In this document: in pieces, positions 1 through 24,200 of the stretch
How positions within the stretch are numbered: the stretch's first letter is position 1
How the letters are laid out: each line of letters opens with the position of its first letter
From: Synaphobranchus kaupii
Lineage: Eukaryota; Chordata; Actinopteri; Anguilliformes; Synaphobranchidae
Assembly: GCA_029718625.1 (NCBI GenBank)
Contig: CM056381.1
Coordinates: forward strand, 587,768-651,767
Length of the DNA stretch: 64,000 bases
Reading direction: 5' to 3'
Position numbers and translations under genes: made by a program
The notes under the pieces: model-generated
The model's database searches: none
Told to the model about the DNA's origin: nothing
What the model saw: the letters and a program-made list of their open reading frames with translations, nothing else

Positions 1-3000
1 CACGACTGATAATTTCCTAAAGGAGACCATTTGCATCCTTTCAAGAGAGACCGTCTAGTCACAATTATTGCGTTTTAAAAACGTAAAATTCAGACACGTT
101 CGCCTCGGCTTCATTTCTTTCTGATCGCGGACCACCCGCCCTGTTTTTCACCTGAATATCAAAATGCCCATATATAGAATATTTAATTTGTGCTTCGATT
201 TCACATGCAGGAATATGCACAGTGTCTACCAGGGCTGCCATCGCCCAGTCATTGGGATCTACTGTAGCTGCTGGTTTTCTTCCATTTCGCAATCAATCAA
301 AGCGACTGGAACAAATGCATTTAAGAGCTGCCCTTCGTTCGTTTTCGCAGTCCGCAGATCAGGCTCATTAGCATCTAAATAACGTCTTTGCTTTCCCTCA
401 GGCAGAAGGCCGATTCAGAATCCAGTGCCCATTGTATTGAGCATTCAGTCTATCAATCAGTCAATAAATCAATCAAAATCGAGCAAACATAGCCCTTTTC
501 TTCCAGGACAACCGCCCACATCAAATTGGTTCCCTGAGAACTGACCCGACCTATTTTAACGTCTGAATTTACATGCTACACACATACACAACATGCACTT
601 CTGGGCACTTCCCCGTAAAAAAGGCCAATTCACACTAGAGGTCAATTAACAGGTCATTACTCTTTTTGTGGGTTTTGAATGGAAACCAGCACGCGCGGTA
701 AATCTCTCGGGTCGAGTCTCGGCAGCCCTGTCATCTTGAGTCTTACACGGACATCGTCTCGTCTGAATTCACCAGAAAAACGCGACGTCATGGCCGATGG
801 GATTTAACTCGTATTAAATGGCAGTATTACATTTACACACTTCAAGTCATTTCAGGCTGGAGAACAAAAAGAATCGGTCAATCTTCCAGCATTAAATACT
901 TTTCTTTCTCTAAGAAAATATAAAGTTTATATATGACTCTGTGACAAGATAATAAAAAAGACTAACCTTCAAAACTAGTCTATATAAATGTTATTTTTCT
1001 GTTTTTTTTTTTTGAGAAGAAAATGAGATGACGGAAAAATGTTCTTTGGGGATGAGGATAAAGACCGTTCTGTGTTGGATATTCCCCGGTCTTCAACATA
1101 GACACAGAACAAAAGCACTGACATTGACACTTCAAGAACAAACTCATTTAAAAGCACTGCAAGACACAAAGAGCAACGGGACACAAAAACTCAAATACCC
1201 AGACTGCACCACACAAACACCCACAATCCCCTGGAGCAGGGACACAGCAACAGCACAACAGACATACCACAACAGCAGAGCGACCCAGGCAATGTCCACA
1301 GCGATCAAAAATGAACATGACTGAATGACTTGAGCTGAGGTTTGCACACGAGGAACACAAACCTTCACCTGGACTCTGAGAAGAAACACAAAACAATCTG
1401 TGTCCTACTACACATCCGCCACACTCTGAGACAAGCCTTAATATTTCTGAAAATTAAAATAGCTAAAAAACAATTTAAAAAAAGAAAGCACAGGCATTTT
1501 CAATGCAAAAAGCATAAAACACTGGACAATAACACAGTATTTCTGTTGTTGATTTTGAATCCTTTTCACCCATGGTCTAATTAACATGTACCAATATATT
1601 TAATGATGGTATTCCATCATGTTTAAGAATCACCGATAAGGCAATACTTTGTATTAAACAGCTAATTAAAAACAACCACTCATATGAGCCTAAACACAAT
1701 TACAGTCCTACCTTTTTTCTTTTCTTTTTTTTACAGTGCATAAATTTCAGTTAGCATGTACAATTAAAGTAAAAAGCTTTTTCATAGATCCGGTCTAATT
1801 TTTGAACTCTTGATCAGTTTGGAAATGCACTGACAGTCATCACCAGCACGTGGGTCCTGCTCAACTACAGAGGGTTGTCTCTTGCACTGCCTGTAATAAG
1901 CTGTCCAACCATTACATTAACAAGGAATTTGTATGGTCATATTACATTAATATTATTATTGATAATTTACAATTGATTTATTTTTACAAATGAGCAAGTA
2001 TGAAACTATTAGATGAGAGATGTTGTTTCTCTGAATAATCTTACAGGCATCATCTCTAGAGGCCATTCTACACTCAAATACTTTCAAATAAACAGAAGGA
2101 CGAAAGAGGGCCATCAACCCACACAAGAAATAACTCCTTGTACGTACATTAAAATCTTCTTAACTCTCCCATTGTTAAAAGGCAAACAAGTGCTAAATGT
2201 GGAAACAGGGATTCAGGACATTTTGAGACATCTTCTTGCCAGAACACTAACAAGAGGACCAAGTGAAAATAAACACATTCAGGGTTATGAAGAGGAGGCA
2301 CTTTGACACAACGGGTAGAGATACAATGCAGAAGCTCTTTTACAAAGGTCCTTCACAACCTCATGAATGACTGTCAACCTCACCCATAACCCCATGGGTG
2401 ACCATTACCGGCATTCCCTTGTTATATTGGCAAAATAATACCCGTCTGTCTGTCAGGGGTAACAATGGAAATCACAAACGGGTCACATCTCGGGACACTA
2501 GACTGAAATGTCAGTCATTATTAGTGTTCTATGGCAGATGGGCAGAAAAGTGTTTTTTTGCTTACACACCATGGCACAGCGTACGTCACTTATCTCCGGG
2601 GTGACACATAGCAGCTCGGAACAGAACGACAAATTCGAAGTCGAAATTAAAGCAAATAAATACGAAGATTCTTTGGAATCAAAACGCCAACCTTACTGTT
2701 AATTGACGTTCAGTGCACTCAACCCCCGATTCTTAGAGAATGCGCACACCTGTGCCCTTCACATTATTATTCTGTTACAACTCCGTACCACATTTCACTC
2801 TCTTCTCTAGAAAAACATAAAGATACAATTAAATCGAAGGTCCAATCGCCCCCCAGTCACAACATATAAAACAACACTTGTGACCTCTGTCACAGTGGAG
2901 ATCCAACACGGAGTTGTGCGTCTACAAATGAAAATGCCGCCATCACCACAATGATAGACGGGAGCCCATGGACACAGAGACACTGAGCAACAAATAACAC

Positions 3001-3405
3001 GACTACAAGCACTCTCTTAATGAAGTCCCGGGTCTTAGCAGGGCCCTAGGCTCTAAGCATGATGGCTTCCTCTTCAGTAGGGTTTTGCGTTACAAAGTTC
3101 CACCTCTACTGCTTGAGTTATTTTAGACTTTAGTTTTGGTAACTCGCACCTCGTTCACCACACACCAGACGACCTGCAAGATTTCGTGTAATTTCTTCCA
3201 GTGCAAATGGCCACAAAATCGCAGACCGGTGTTGTGAGTAGGTTTGAGGGGAAACGCGGGAGGAGGTCATATATAAACCCCACTTATCGTTCACAAGACT
3301 CTGTGGACGACGTGGTCAGAGAAAATGTCCTCAGGCATTCTGCTGTGAGGGCAACATGTAGGTCCGTGGTTTAGTAACAGCTTGATGGGACTTGATGGGT
3401 TCTTA
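1..3405. other. Non-coding stretch downstream of slc5a6; no recognised gene
   Basis: I see no recognisable exon, RNA gene or complete mobile element here. The only notable open frame is a 75-codon minus-strand frame at 65-292, which resembles no family I know and has no clear splice context. The part next to 3937 may be 3' untranslated region of slc5a6, but I cannot place its polyadenylation site. The rest is AT-rich and looks like ordinary intergenic DNA. Confidence 0.5.
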
Positions 3406-3543
3406 CCCAGAGTATGTGTGTGTGTGTGTGTGTGTGTGTGCGAGAGAGAGAGTGAGACAGAGTGTGTCTGTGCGCGCGTGTGTCTGTGTGTGTGTGTGTG
3501 AGAGAGAGTGAGACAGAGTGTGTCTGTGTGCGCGTGTGTCTGT

Positions 3544-3576
<33 letters not shown>

Positions 3577-3674
3577 TGAGACAGAGTGTGTCTGTGCGCG
3601 CGTGTATCTGTGTCTGTGTGTGTGTGTGTGTGTGAGAGAGAGTGAGACAGAGTGTGTCTGTGCGCGCGCGTGTC

Positions 3675-3716
<42 letters not shown>

Positions 3717-3746
3717 TGAGACAGAGTGTGTCTGTGCGCGCGTGTA

Positions 3747-3778
<32 letters not shown>

Positions 3779-3819
3779 TGAGACAGAGTGTGTCTGTGCG
3801 CGCGTGTATCTGTGTCTGT

Positions 3820-3858
<39 letters not shown>

Positions 3859-3930
3859 TGAGTGAGACAGAGTGTGTCTGTGCGCGCGTGTATCTGTGTC
3901 TGTGTGTGTGTGTGTGCGCATGCATGTGTG
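3406..3930. repeat. Compound (TG)n/(GA)n minisatellite next to the slc5a6 stop codon
   Basis: Runs of TG are interrupted by a recurring block made of GAGAGAGAGTGAGACAG, then GTGTGTCTGTGCGCGCGTGT, then more TG. The block recurs about seven times with small length differences. The array ends about 7 bases beyond the slc5a6 stop codon, so it should form the start of the 3' untranslated region. The long histidine/threonine/serine frames that cross it are by-products of the dinucleotide repeat. Confidence 0.9.
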
Positions 3931-3936
3931 GCGGGA

Positions 3937-15500
<11,564 letters not shown>

Positions 15501-15778
15501 GCCGTCGCCGTGGTGCTGGGCCGAGTGCTACGATCGGGCAACCCTCCGCCAGTGCTCACGCGCCAAGAACGCCGCGCATCCACGCTCAGGGCAGGTGTGG
15601 CTCACTTTGTGAGGAAGAGGAGGAGAGACACGTCACGGCACACGCTCACACTGCAGGCCTGACTGCTGCGTGCTACATCTCAGTGCTTATGCTCCCATTA
15701 CTGCAGGAGAGCAGGAGTCCACAAATCCCTACCCAGAGGGCCACAGGGTGTGCTGATTCCTGTTATTAATGAGCACTT

Positions 15779-15783
15779 TGTTT

Positions 15784-15814
<31 letters not shown>
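15779..15814. repeat. (TAA)n microsatellite
   Basis: About eleven TAA/ATA units in a row, in the presumed slc5a6 leader intron. Confidence 0.9.
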
Positions 15815-15817
<3 letters not shown>

Positions 15818-16590
15818 TTAATCACTTAAAAACCAGCACACCATTCAGAACCAGGACTGGGGACCCCTGCATCATGTCTGCCTCCACCAATCGCCAAACC
15901 CCTCTCCTTAGCGCTCGGCTTTACCATGGTTACTCTGAGTCCGCTGGTATCCAGCACTCTGCTTCTTACGCCCCAAAAAATCTCTGGGGGATCCTGAAGC
16001 CGCTTGAGTGTCTAGGCTACACGGCGCGTCGGAGAGAGCCGTCTTAAGGCTCTTTAAATGTGATGGATTGGCCAAGAGACCAAAGCTTAATCAAATGCGT
16101 ATTATTTCTTCGGTTTAGACGCTGCCTGTAGTGAAGAAGTCATTTTCCAAATGTCATGGAAGGACTTGCCAAAACAGCACCTCAGTATGTGGTCGGGCCA
16201 AGTAAACCCCACCCCTCCCCCCAACACCACCTCCTGAATTACACAATAAACAGCCCAGGCCCTTACTCAGATATCTGATGCACCTATTCCTCACAGCAAG
16301 GACATTAAAAGAAAACAAACAAAAAAAGCCAAGGCAAAGCGGCCCTATCAAACACACTTTGAATGTCTGTCTCTCAGCTACGGACAAACTACCATTCATT
16401 TAGTTCAGAAGTAGGAACAACGGTGAATGAGATGCACTCTATAACATTCAGTTTCACCAGTTAATTACGCTACTGTACTTAACGTAACATAACTTTGCCG
16501 CTCAGTAAACTGACAATGCAGAGTTTAGTTTTTTTACATCAGGCGGAAGGAAAGAGAAATCCCTTCCAAAGTGATCAGAGGTATACTTAC

Positions 16591-16740
16591 ATTCTCAAGG
16601 CTTGATCTGACAGACTGAGGAAGCTGCTAACCACAGAGCTGGAGATATTTGATAATCGGGGTGGGCGTGGCTTCCGTTCAAAGGCCAATCAACAGTGCCG
16701 CATGGAGGGAGGGGAAATGGCCAGGAACCAATGAGATTAT
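16591..16740 (-). promoter_or_regulatory. Candidate slc5a6 promoter and non-coding first exon
   Basis: On the minus strand GCCTTGAGAAT|GTAAGTATA is a near-consensus 5' splice site at 16591. Upstream, the sequence contains a GC/KLF-type box (GGGGTGGGCGTGG on plus, about 16659-16671) and two CCAAT boxes on the plus strand (GGCCAATC near 16682 and ACCAATG near 16727). Spacing suits a start site near 16640 and a leader exon of about 50 bases. No transcript evidence is available; a second donor-like site at 25997 is an alternative. Confidence 0.4.
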
Positions 16741-18529
16741 TGATCCAAAGGCACTGCAGAAGCTGTACAATGAAAAAAAAAAAAACGTTTTTCATAAGTT
16801 ATTTTCAGGGACATCAAAACACTGAAAAAATATGAGGTAAAATCAATCACCAGCTTAAGCTGAACTAATAAATTAAATCAAATGCACAGTGAGATTTTAA
16901 ATCGAATGGAATTTGCGGCATGCCTGACATTACTTCATACTATTCTTCCCACTTATTACAAGCAGTCAGTTTTTAAACAATATCTTAGTAATGAATGCCT
17001 CAGTCGAAAACTACCAACACTCCGAAATGAGCCGACTCACTTGATTGGTCAATAAGGGTATAGAGGGACATTCTTATGAGAATCTTATTGAATTATACCT
17101 CCAGCAGACCGTGGTCACAGGACTGTGAGCGCGTGAGAGAGTTAGCGACTGGGAGGGGTCGTGGAGGTCTTTTCTTTGTGCTTTATTTTAGACCTCCCAT
17201 TTAATTCAGAAAAAAATTCCCTGCTTTCCTCACTTGGGTCACCCAAGCCCCCCGAAGTCAATTGGTTAAAAATAAACCCGCCATTTCTACACATTCACGT
17301 GTAACAAAAGTGCAACCAAATGAGAAAAAGTGAATAATCAGAGATCCTCTCATATTCTGAACCAAAGTATCAGTATCAGTGCAGGGACGACAAATTGTCC
17401 TAAATTTCTATTCAATGTCAGTCACCATCAGCTTTAACTGTTGAGATGCACATAAAATAAACAGCATGCATGTCTGCTTTTAGTACGTACAATAAGAAAC
17501 AAGACTGCCTCCACTGTGCTTAAGATAACTAAAATATTTAGAAACGCTGTTGATAACAACTGCTATAGGCCTGATATAGGCCTTGCCAAATGGCTACAAA
17601 CCGCCCGCACGTGTCAAAATGTGTTTGCAGCGTATCAGAACAGCAAGTCACCATCAGTTAGCAGGGGAAAGTTCAAGGAAGTCCACGTTCATTTTGTTTA
17701 ATGCGTAACAAAGGCATAACCTCATGCACACACACAAGTGTAAGTAAACTCATTCAGGAGGAACAGCACGTTTCTATTGGTAAATAGCAAAGAAACTGGC
17801 TAGAGAGCCCACTCCTCGGGCCATTTGCACCACTAGGGAGAGCGACATTATCTACAACCTGTCATGTGTCTTGCTGGATGCACTGCGAAATAATCATAAA
17901 AATAAAAAATATTTTATTTGACAAATCTGTAAAATGTTAATTTTTAAAAAAAATCACAGAACCCAACACTACAAATACCAACGTTTCAGTTGCCTTTTTT
18001 CGTTGATGTATTGACTCACATCCCAAGCTGTTTGGGAACGCGCATTTGGCAATATGGGATTGCACACAATTTGGAAAGGAAAGGAAACATTTCATAATAT
18101 TACACAAATTACACAATATATCAATATTACACAAATTACACAATATATCAACTAAGGTTTATATTGGCTAAGGTTCCTGTTGCCGCAGGTTAAGCGTCCC
18201 CTAGCTACTCACCAACAAGTTACCAGTTGTTGTTATTGAGCTGTGTATTTCCTCCAAAGGGCGCTAGCTCTCCTGAGGTATGCTGTGAGGCACATACTGT
18301 GGTTAATAGGCACTAGCTCAATGACAAATATATCAGGGGACTTCACAAGCTGAACTGTAGTGTAGATTACTATGATTAGGCTACTTTTTGAGCATGACAT
18401 TTTAATTGGGATGGCAGGTATACCATCCGCCAAGTTACAGCTTGAGGGGGCGTGCCCCGTACCTATACATTTAATTTACAGCACCAGCAGCGCATGAACT
18501 GCGCCGCCTCTCTGGAGCATGTATGTTGT
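16741..18529. other. Non-coding stretch, nothing recognised
   Basis: AT-rich sequence without recognisable exons, RNA genes or transposon ends. A short imperfect duplication (ATTACACAA followed by an ATATATCAA block) occurs near 18099-18151. Confidence 0.6.
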
Positions 18530-18537
18530 GTCATCAT

Positions 18538-19701
18538 TAGGGGTGTCACGATACCGATTCGAAATCGAAAATCGATCGAAATGAGCGTTCGATTTCGAAC
18601 TTCGAAATCACAAGCTGGTTCGCGATTCTCCCGTTTTTTTTTTTTTCTCTCCACCCCCGCCCCCCGCGCGCTCTTCTTAGCCTTTCATGTGATGGGTAAA
18701 ATGTAAAAAAAGTAGCCTACTTGGCCATCTCTAATGTAAGCGTTTCCGACAAAACGAAACTTGACTCCTTCTACTGCATTTTGTTCGTCCACGCAGGCGT
18801 GTGTCCGAAGAAAAAAAAACAACGATATTTCAAAGAAGACACAGCTGCTAGTTAACGTTAGCCTGAATTACTTTTCGACACACCATGGCCACTGCCGGAG
18901 TCGGAGATGGAGAAACAGAACTGGAAAATCCTCCTGCTTCCCTCAAGTCACCGGTGTGGCAACATTTTGCCTTCCCCGTGAGTTATATAAACAACGAACG
19001 CGTCATTGACAAAAAAACGACAATTTGTCGGCTATGCTACACGCGAGTACCATACGCCACCTCAGGCAACACGTCAAATATGGCAGGACACATTCGCAGG
19101 CATCACAAAGAAATAGATTTGACTGGGAAAAAAACATTGACACAGGCAACTCTTCCATTCTCATTTAGAATTTGAAAATGTAAATGACAGTTGTCAGGGC
19201 ATGAAAAAAAATGTGTAAATAGTTAATAGCGTGGTACATGTTCAACTGTTTATTATTTCAGATATTAGTTTGTTAAAGCTCTTAACTGTTCAAAGAATGT
19301 GAACACGCTCATCTTTTTAAAGAAGAATTTGAAAATGTAAATGACCGTTGTCAGGGCATAAAACCAATGTGTAAATTGTTAATAGCGTGGTAAATGTTCA
19401 ACTGTTTATTATTCTAGAGTCTAGTTTTGATAAAGCTCTTAACTGTTTAGGTGTGTTTAAATATTATCATATTTTTGTTATTATTTATAATTGTTATTAT
19501 TCAAATAAAAGTTACTTATTGAGAAACAAGTATTTTTCTTTACAAATCAAGACTCGATAGTCTAACAATGATAGCCATTAGTTAGACTATAGTGCTGGGA
19601 AAAAAAATAGTGCTGGAAAAAAATCGAAAATCGAATCAAATCGTGACCTTAAAATCGAAAGTCAAATCGAATCGCGGATTTGGAGAATCGTGACACCCCT
19701 A
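18538..19701 (+). mobile_element. hAT-type DNA transposon encoding only a BED zinc finger
   Basis: The ends are TAGGGGTGTCACGAT and its reverse complement ATCGTGACACCCCTA. Both are flanked by a perfect 8-base duplication GTCATCAT (18530-18537 and 19702-19709). Sub-terminal ATCGAAA-type repeats fill both sides. Inside is a 96-codon BED-finger frame (18885-19175) but no transposase catalytic region. The 3' half also contains two similar copies of GAATTTGAAAATGTAAATGA and its surroundings (from about 19167 and 19325). A 1.16-kb internally deleted hAT derivative. Confidence 0.9.
18885..19175 (+). CDS. BED-type zinc-finger protein (hAT transposase N-terminal remnant)
   Basis: The 96-aa frame has SPVWQHFAFP near residue 22, then the zinc-ligand pair CRLC near residue 48 and HIRRHH near residue 72. 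This is the usual BED-finger layout (aromatic W/F, C-x2-C, H-x4-H type end). BED fingers bind DNA and form the N-terminus of hAT transposases and of domesticated ZBED proteins. Here the frame stops soon after the finger (ATLPFSFRI, then stop), with no RNase-H fold or dimerisation region. It may be a translated relic, or a small DNA-binding protein that recognises the element ends. Being open end to end suggests fairly recent origin, but does not prove expression. Confidence 0.7.
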   Translation: MATAGVGDGETELENPPASLKSPVWQHFAFPVSYINNERVIDKKTTICRLCYTRVPYATSGNTSNMAGHIRRHHKEIDLTGKKTLTQATLPFSFRI

Positions 19702-19709
19702 GTCATCAT

Positions 19710-21369
19710 TATATCGGCCCATTGAATTGCCCGTAGTCTGAGCATTGCGGCGCACAGCAGACCGATGGGTAATTGCCCATCGCCTTCAGAGAGAGGGGCG
19801 GGGGTACCTTCAGAAAGAGGGGGCGGGGTATTCAACACCTCAGAGTTCAAAAGCGCCACCAAATTCACTAAATTCAGTAAAATGCCTTAAAACTGTCAGC
19901 ATCTGACGTTCAACCACTGGCATGTTCACAAAAAAACTTTTTCAGTGGAATTTTCCATGTCAAATTTAATCAAAGCTAACCTTGGGAAAGATCAGGTTCA
20001 AACTAGGTTTTGGCATTGGCAAAGAGGGTAACCCTCGGGGGTGTGTGGGGGCGGGGTGATAAAAGCTAGTAATCACTTCTGAAACAGCTTGAGCGGGTTA
20101 GGGTGCAGATGATCCCTTCTACAGTTATAATGCAGGGTTCTTATCTTTAGAAGAATGCAGGATGAGCACAAGGATACCAGTGTTTTGGCTGATTGTTTAA
20201 GTGCTGTGTCTAGGCCCCAAACCAACCGTGAACAAACCGAGTCCTTCAGGTCAGAGGAAGAGGAAAGGCTATCAAAGCGAGCTAGAGATTTCTGAAGGGC
20301 ATTGGGGCATACCATTTTCAAAAAAAAGAAAAGAAAAAAGATTTATATTCCATCGGTACTTAAAATGGCATCTATACATGAGCCAATTCCTTATAAAGAG
20401 AAAGTTCCTGCCGTGCTTTATTATATGCCTTAGCCAAGCCACTGTCAACTGATCCCAGAGAGTGAAAATGCTACAATACTCCTCCATTTTTTGTCGAATA
20501 CAGAATTTTCCAGAAAAATGGCAATTGTTTTCTTACGATGAGAAAATGGTGTGGACATAAATGCACTTCCAAGTCTGAGACCTCATGCACTTTATCTGTG
20601 ATCACGGGTTCCCCGATGATCAAGCGCAGAAAACACACCGTGACAGCAAGTCGCTTTGATTTTCCTAAGCCTTTCTGACGGAGCTCAGAACAGGCCCAGA
20701 CGCAGGCCATTAAACCCGCGCTTATCATGAGTCACCCAAGCCGAAGCACGACCCAGCCCACGGCTCACCCAATTCAATAAGCGGGTCGACAAAAAAAGCA
20801 GACAGCTACGGTCTCCCATGCACACGCATCAGAACGGCAAGGCAGGAATGACGTTAACTTGGACGGCAAAAAAAAGTACTACCGAATGTCAATGAAAAAT
20901 CTGTTAGCCTGCGCTGACTAAGACTAAGCTCCCTCTGCTAATCAGCCAGGGTCCTCCTCCACAAGCTCATTATGAATGAGAAAACCCTGCATAGTGCATA
21001 GTGCATAGCGCATAGCGCATCTCACGTTAGCCAGCCGGACACATTAACTAGCTAGACCCATTTTAACTCAAGTTTTGGACGGTTTCAGGAACCTCCCATA
21101 AACACTTTCTTCAACAGCAAACCTTTGCACCAGTTGGCACAGGAGTCGAGGGACCTATGTAGACACCAGACACCATAGGTCCCTCGAGTCGTGTGCCAAA
21201 CCAGGCAAAGGGTTAGAAACACATCGCCGTGTTCCCCGTCGCTGCAGATTAATTTGGAAAGGATTTCTTGCGACTTGCCTTTTTCATAAATCCCACCACG
21301 ACAATGCCTGAGCATAAGGCTAGTGATCACAGCGGGCGTCTGCATCGATCGCTACGCCGGCTAAAAATC
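19710..21369. other. Non-coding stretch, nothing recognised
   Basis: No exon or transposon was recognised. A 14-base perfect hairpin stem (21146-21159 with 21174-21187) surrounds a 14-base loop. Several GCATAGTGCATAGCG units repeat near 20990-21020. Confidence 0.55.
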
Positions 21370-23195
21370 CCAAGATTCCCAACCTATCCCACAACAAAGC
21401 CTTGGAACGTATTGCCAGAGGGAACAAGCTGTGGAATGTGATACTCTGCCCAACAACATAATGTGTTTTAAACATTTTTGGCAAACTATTTCACCTCTTT
21501 TTCTTAGAATGGCACAAACAATTCAACTAAACTCCAAAATTCCCCCTCACATGAACACTGCTATCATTTCTGTCCTCTTAAAACCTGATAAAGACCCCAC
21601 CCTCCCCTCCAGCTACCGGCCACTATCATTAATTAACACCGACATTAAAATCATCAGTAGAGCCTTAGCTGTAAGATTAGAAACTGCCACACCACTTATT
21701 ATCCACTCTGACCAAACCGGATTTATCAAAGGTAGGCACTCCTATAACAATACACCTAATTTTTGTAATTATTTCCTCGCCACCCAACTACAGTTCATCA
21801 TCAACTGGATCCACCCCACTGAACAATGCAACCCCTGGATTGAAATTGAACGGGTACAATGCCGAGAGATCTCTATATCAGACCTGCCATTCATCAACTT
21901 CACCATCAAACGCCACAGCTGCTTCAAGGCCAACACCATTTCAACCGCTCTGACAGCTTGGTGGAAAGCCCACAAAATCACAAATTCAACACTAGCACCC
22001 TGTAAATACACTGCCTGGCCAAAAAAAAAGTCGCACTCTAATATTTCGTTGGACCGCCTTTAGCTTGATTACGGCGCGCATTGGTCGTGGCATTGTTTTG
22101 ACAACCTTATGCAACGTCACAACATTTATTTCCGTCCAGATTTGCATTTATTTTTGGCCTAGATCTTGTATTGACGATGGGAGAGTCAAACCACTCCGTA
22201 AAGTCTTCTCCAGCACATCCCAAAGCCTTTCAATGGGGTGACGGTCAGGACTCTGGTGGCCAATTCATGTGTGAAGATGGTTCCTCATGCTCCCTGAACC
22301 ACTCTTTCACAATTTGAGCCCGATGAATCTTGGCATTGTCGTCCTGGAATATGCCCATTGATGGGATAACCTGCTCATTCAGTACATTCAGGTACACAGC
22401 TGACTTAATTTTATTGCTGCATAACGTTGCTGAGCCTAGACCTGACCAATTGAAGCAACCCCAGATCATAACACTGCCTCCAGAGGCCTGTACAGTGGGC
22501 ACTATGCATGACAGGTGCAACGGCGACTTTTTTTTTGGCCAGGCAGTGTATACCCCACTATGGAACAACCCTCACTTCCTGCACAATAAAAAAACACTAA
22601 ATTTCACCTCTTGGAAACAAAAAGGCATTACTCAACTTCAGCACATCATCCATAACTCCAGGTTTATGCCATTTGAAGATTTGGTCCAGAAATACGGCAT
22701 AGGTCATGACTCATTTCTCCAATATCTGCAGTTAAAATCCCTCATTACATCAAAAATCAACATTTTCAAAAATCAATATTTCGAGCAAACATGGCACCCA
22801 ATCACCAATCTCCTGCTTTCTTAATCCTCACCTACAGTACATGTAAGCAAATAACTCTGGCACTCTTTCCAATTAACTTCCTTTCCCCCCTCTCCCATAC
22901 GCGCGCACACACACACACACACACACACCCCACCAACTTACTCTCACATTCATTTTATTTTATTACTATTATTATTATTATTTTTTTCTTTGTTTGTTTT
23001 GTTTTTGTCTCCTTGTATACTCTGCTATAATATCAAACATTAATTTGCCCTATTTTGTACCTGTCAATTGTCTTGTTACATCGCAGTTTGTTTGCTATTT
23101 GTTTCTTCACTGTTCCCTTCCCTCTTTTAGGCCACATCTTATAATTTTGAAATTGTGATTAAAAATAAAGTTGACCTCCCAAGAGGGGGGGGGGG
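21370..23195 (+). mobile_element. Degraded L1-type LINE, internally deleted, with nested Tc1-like insert
   Basis: The plus-strand frame from 21431 has L1 reverse-transcriptase signatures IISVLLKPDKDPT, SSYRPLSLINTDIKIIS and HSDQTGFIKGRHS (fingers and early palm). It then jumps, after YNNT, to a C-terminal region (NPWIEIERVQC, LTAWWKAHK). The catalytic YADD/FADD block is missing. After the nested element the frame resumes with TPLWNNPHF and SRFMPFEDLVQKYGI, ending LLLS at about 22824. A CA microsatellite (22904-22928), a T-rich stretch and AATAAAG near 23165 form the 3' end. Inactive copy. The upstream limit is approximate. Confidence 0.85.
22009..22548 (-). mobile_element. Non-autonomous Tc1/mariner element nested in the L1
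   Basis: The inverted ends are CACTGCCTGGCCAAAAAAAA and its reverse complement TTTTTTTTGGCCAGGCAGTG. Each is bordered by TA (22007-22008 and 22549-22550). Removing the element and one TA restores the L1 frame ([11 protein letters not shown]). The minus strand retains the C-terminal half of a Tc1 transposase: [27 protein letters not shown] and HMNWPPES. The N-terminal DNA-binding part and first catalytic aspartate are gone, so it could move only with help from another copy. Confidence 0.9.
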
Positions 23196-24200
23196 GGGGG
23201 GGTGGTGGTGGGAATAAAAAAACAAACAAACAAAAAAAATTTTAAATAAAAAAAACAAAAACAAAAATAACAATGTGTTCCAATTATACTGTTACAAAAT
23301 ATTTGATAGTTTTAGTACATGGGTCAAACTTACAAAAGTTCAGAGGTTTATGCTAGTTTAAGTTTTTTTTTTGGAACATCGTCTACATGCCATTGTCAAT
23401 CATACGCATAGCTACTGCCACTGATCATTCCTGGTCACAGTCAGTTAATGACATAGCTCTCAATCAAAATAGTGCTGTCAAGGCTACATTGTACAGTTTC
23501 CTCTTGGATCAAGGGCATTAACAATGTGAGTCCCAATCAATCACTGCATATACATTTTATGTAAAGTTATTCCAATTAAGAAACTGCATAATCAAGTAAT
23601 TTATTGGAAACATCAGTGAAAGTTAAATGCAGCCCCCATACGGAGCTCCGAACACCCAGCCTAAGGTTTACACTGTAAAGGATCAAAGGTCACTTTGGAC
23701 CTCCAGAACTGGCACAGGAACAAGTAGCGACTGCCCAACAGGCATTTAGGGGAAATGCTTTGCACCTGGTTCCAGTCTGCATGGGGCTCAGTGCCAAGGG
23801 ACAAATGTTACACTGACCTGTCTACAGTTTTTTTTTTTTAATTAATTTTTTAAATTTTCTTTCTGATTTCCCCCCCCCCCCCCCCCCCCCCGTTTTCTCC
23901 CAATTTGGTAGCGTTGCGATTCAATTCCCAGTGTACTGCTGAGAATTTGCCGCTAGACATCGCCATTGGCCAGCAGTAGGAAGGAGGTCACCACTTCTTC
24001 TCCAAGGTGTGACTCCTCGTGCCCCTGACCGTAATTCCAGCACTACACGGGGCCACTATGTGCGCGGAGAATCTCCCCGTCAAGACCCACCCACCCCCCC
24101 CCCCCCCCCCCCCTCCCCGGGAGCGGCCGCCCAATTTTGCCGCTCCCCGAAGGCACAGTCACTGACTTCTTTACACTGTAAATTAAATCCCCTCAGGATT
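23196..24200. other. Low-complexity DNA and a possible retroposed repeat
   Basis: Runs of A/C follow the LINE end. A T-rich tract at 23828-23870 is followed by a C homopolymer (23872-23891) and by CTCCCAATTTGGTAGCG... to about 24165, with another C run (24092-24113). The layout resembles a minus-strand retroposon with its A-tail at the left, but I cannot name the family. Confidence 0.4.

Noticed and set aside
65..292. 75-codon minus-strand frame at the window start
   Set aside because: No resemblance to a known protein; no supporting splice sites.
21146..21187. Perfect 14-base hairpin, possible microRNA precursor
   Set aside because: Stem too short for a precursor, and no conserved mature sequence recognised.
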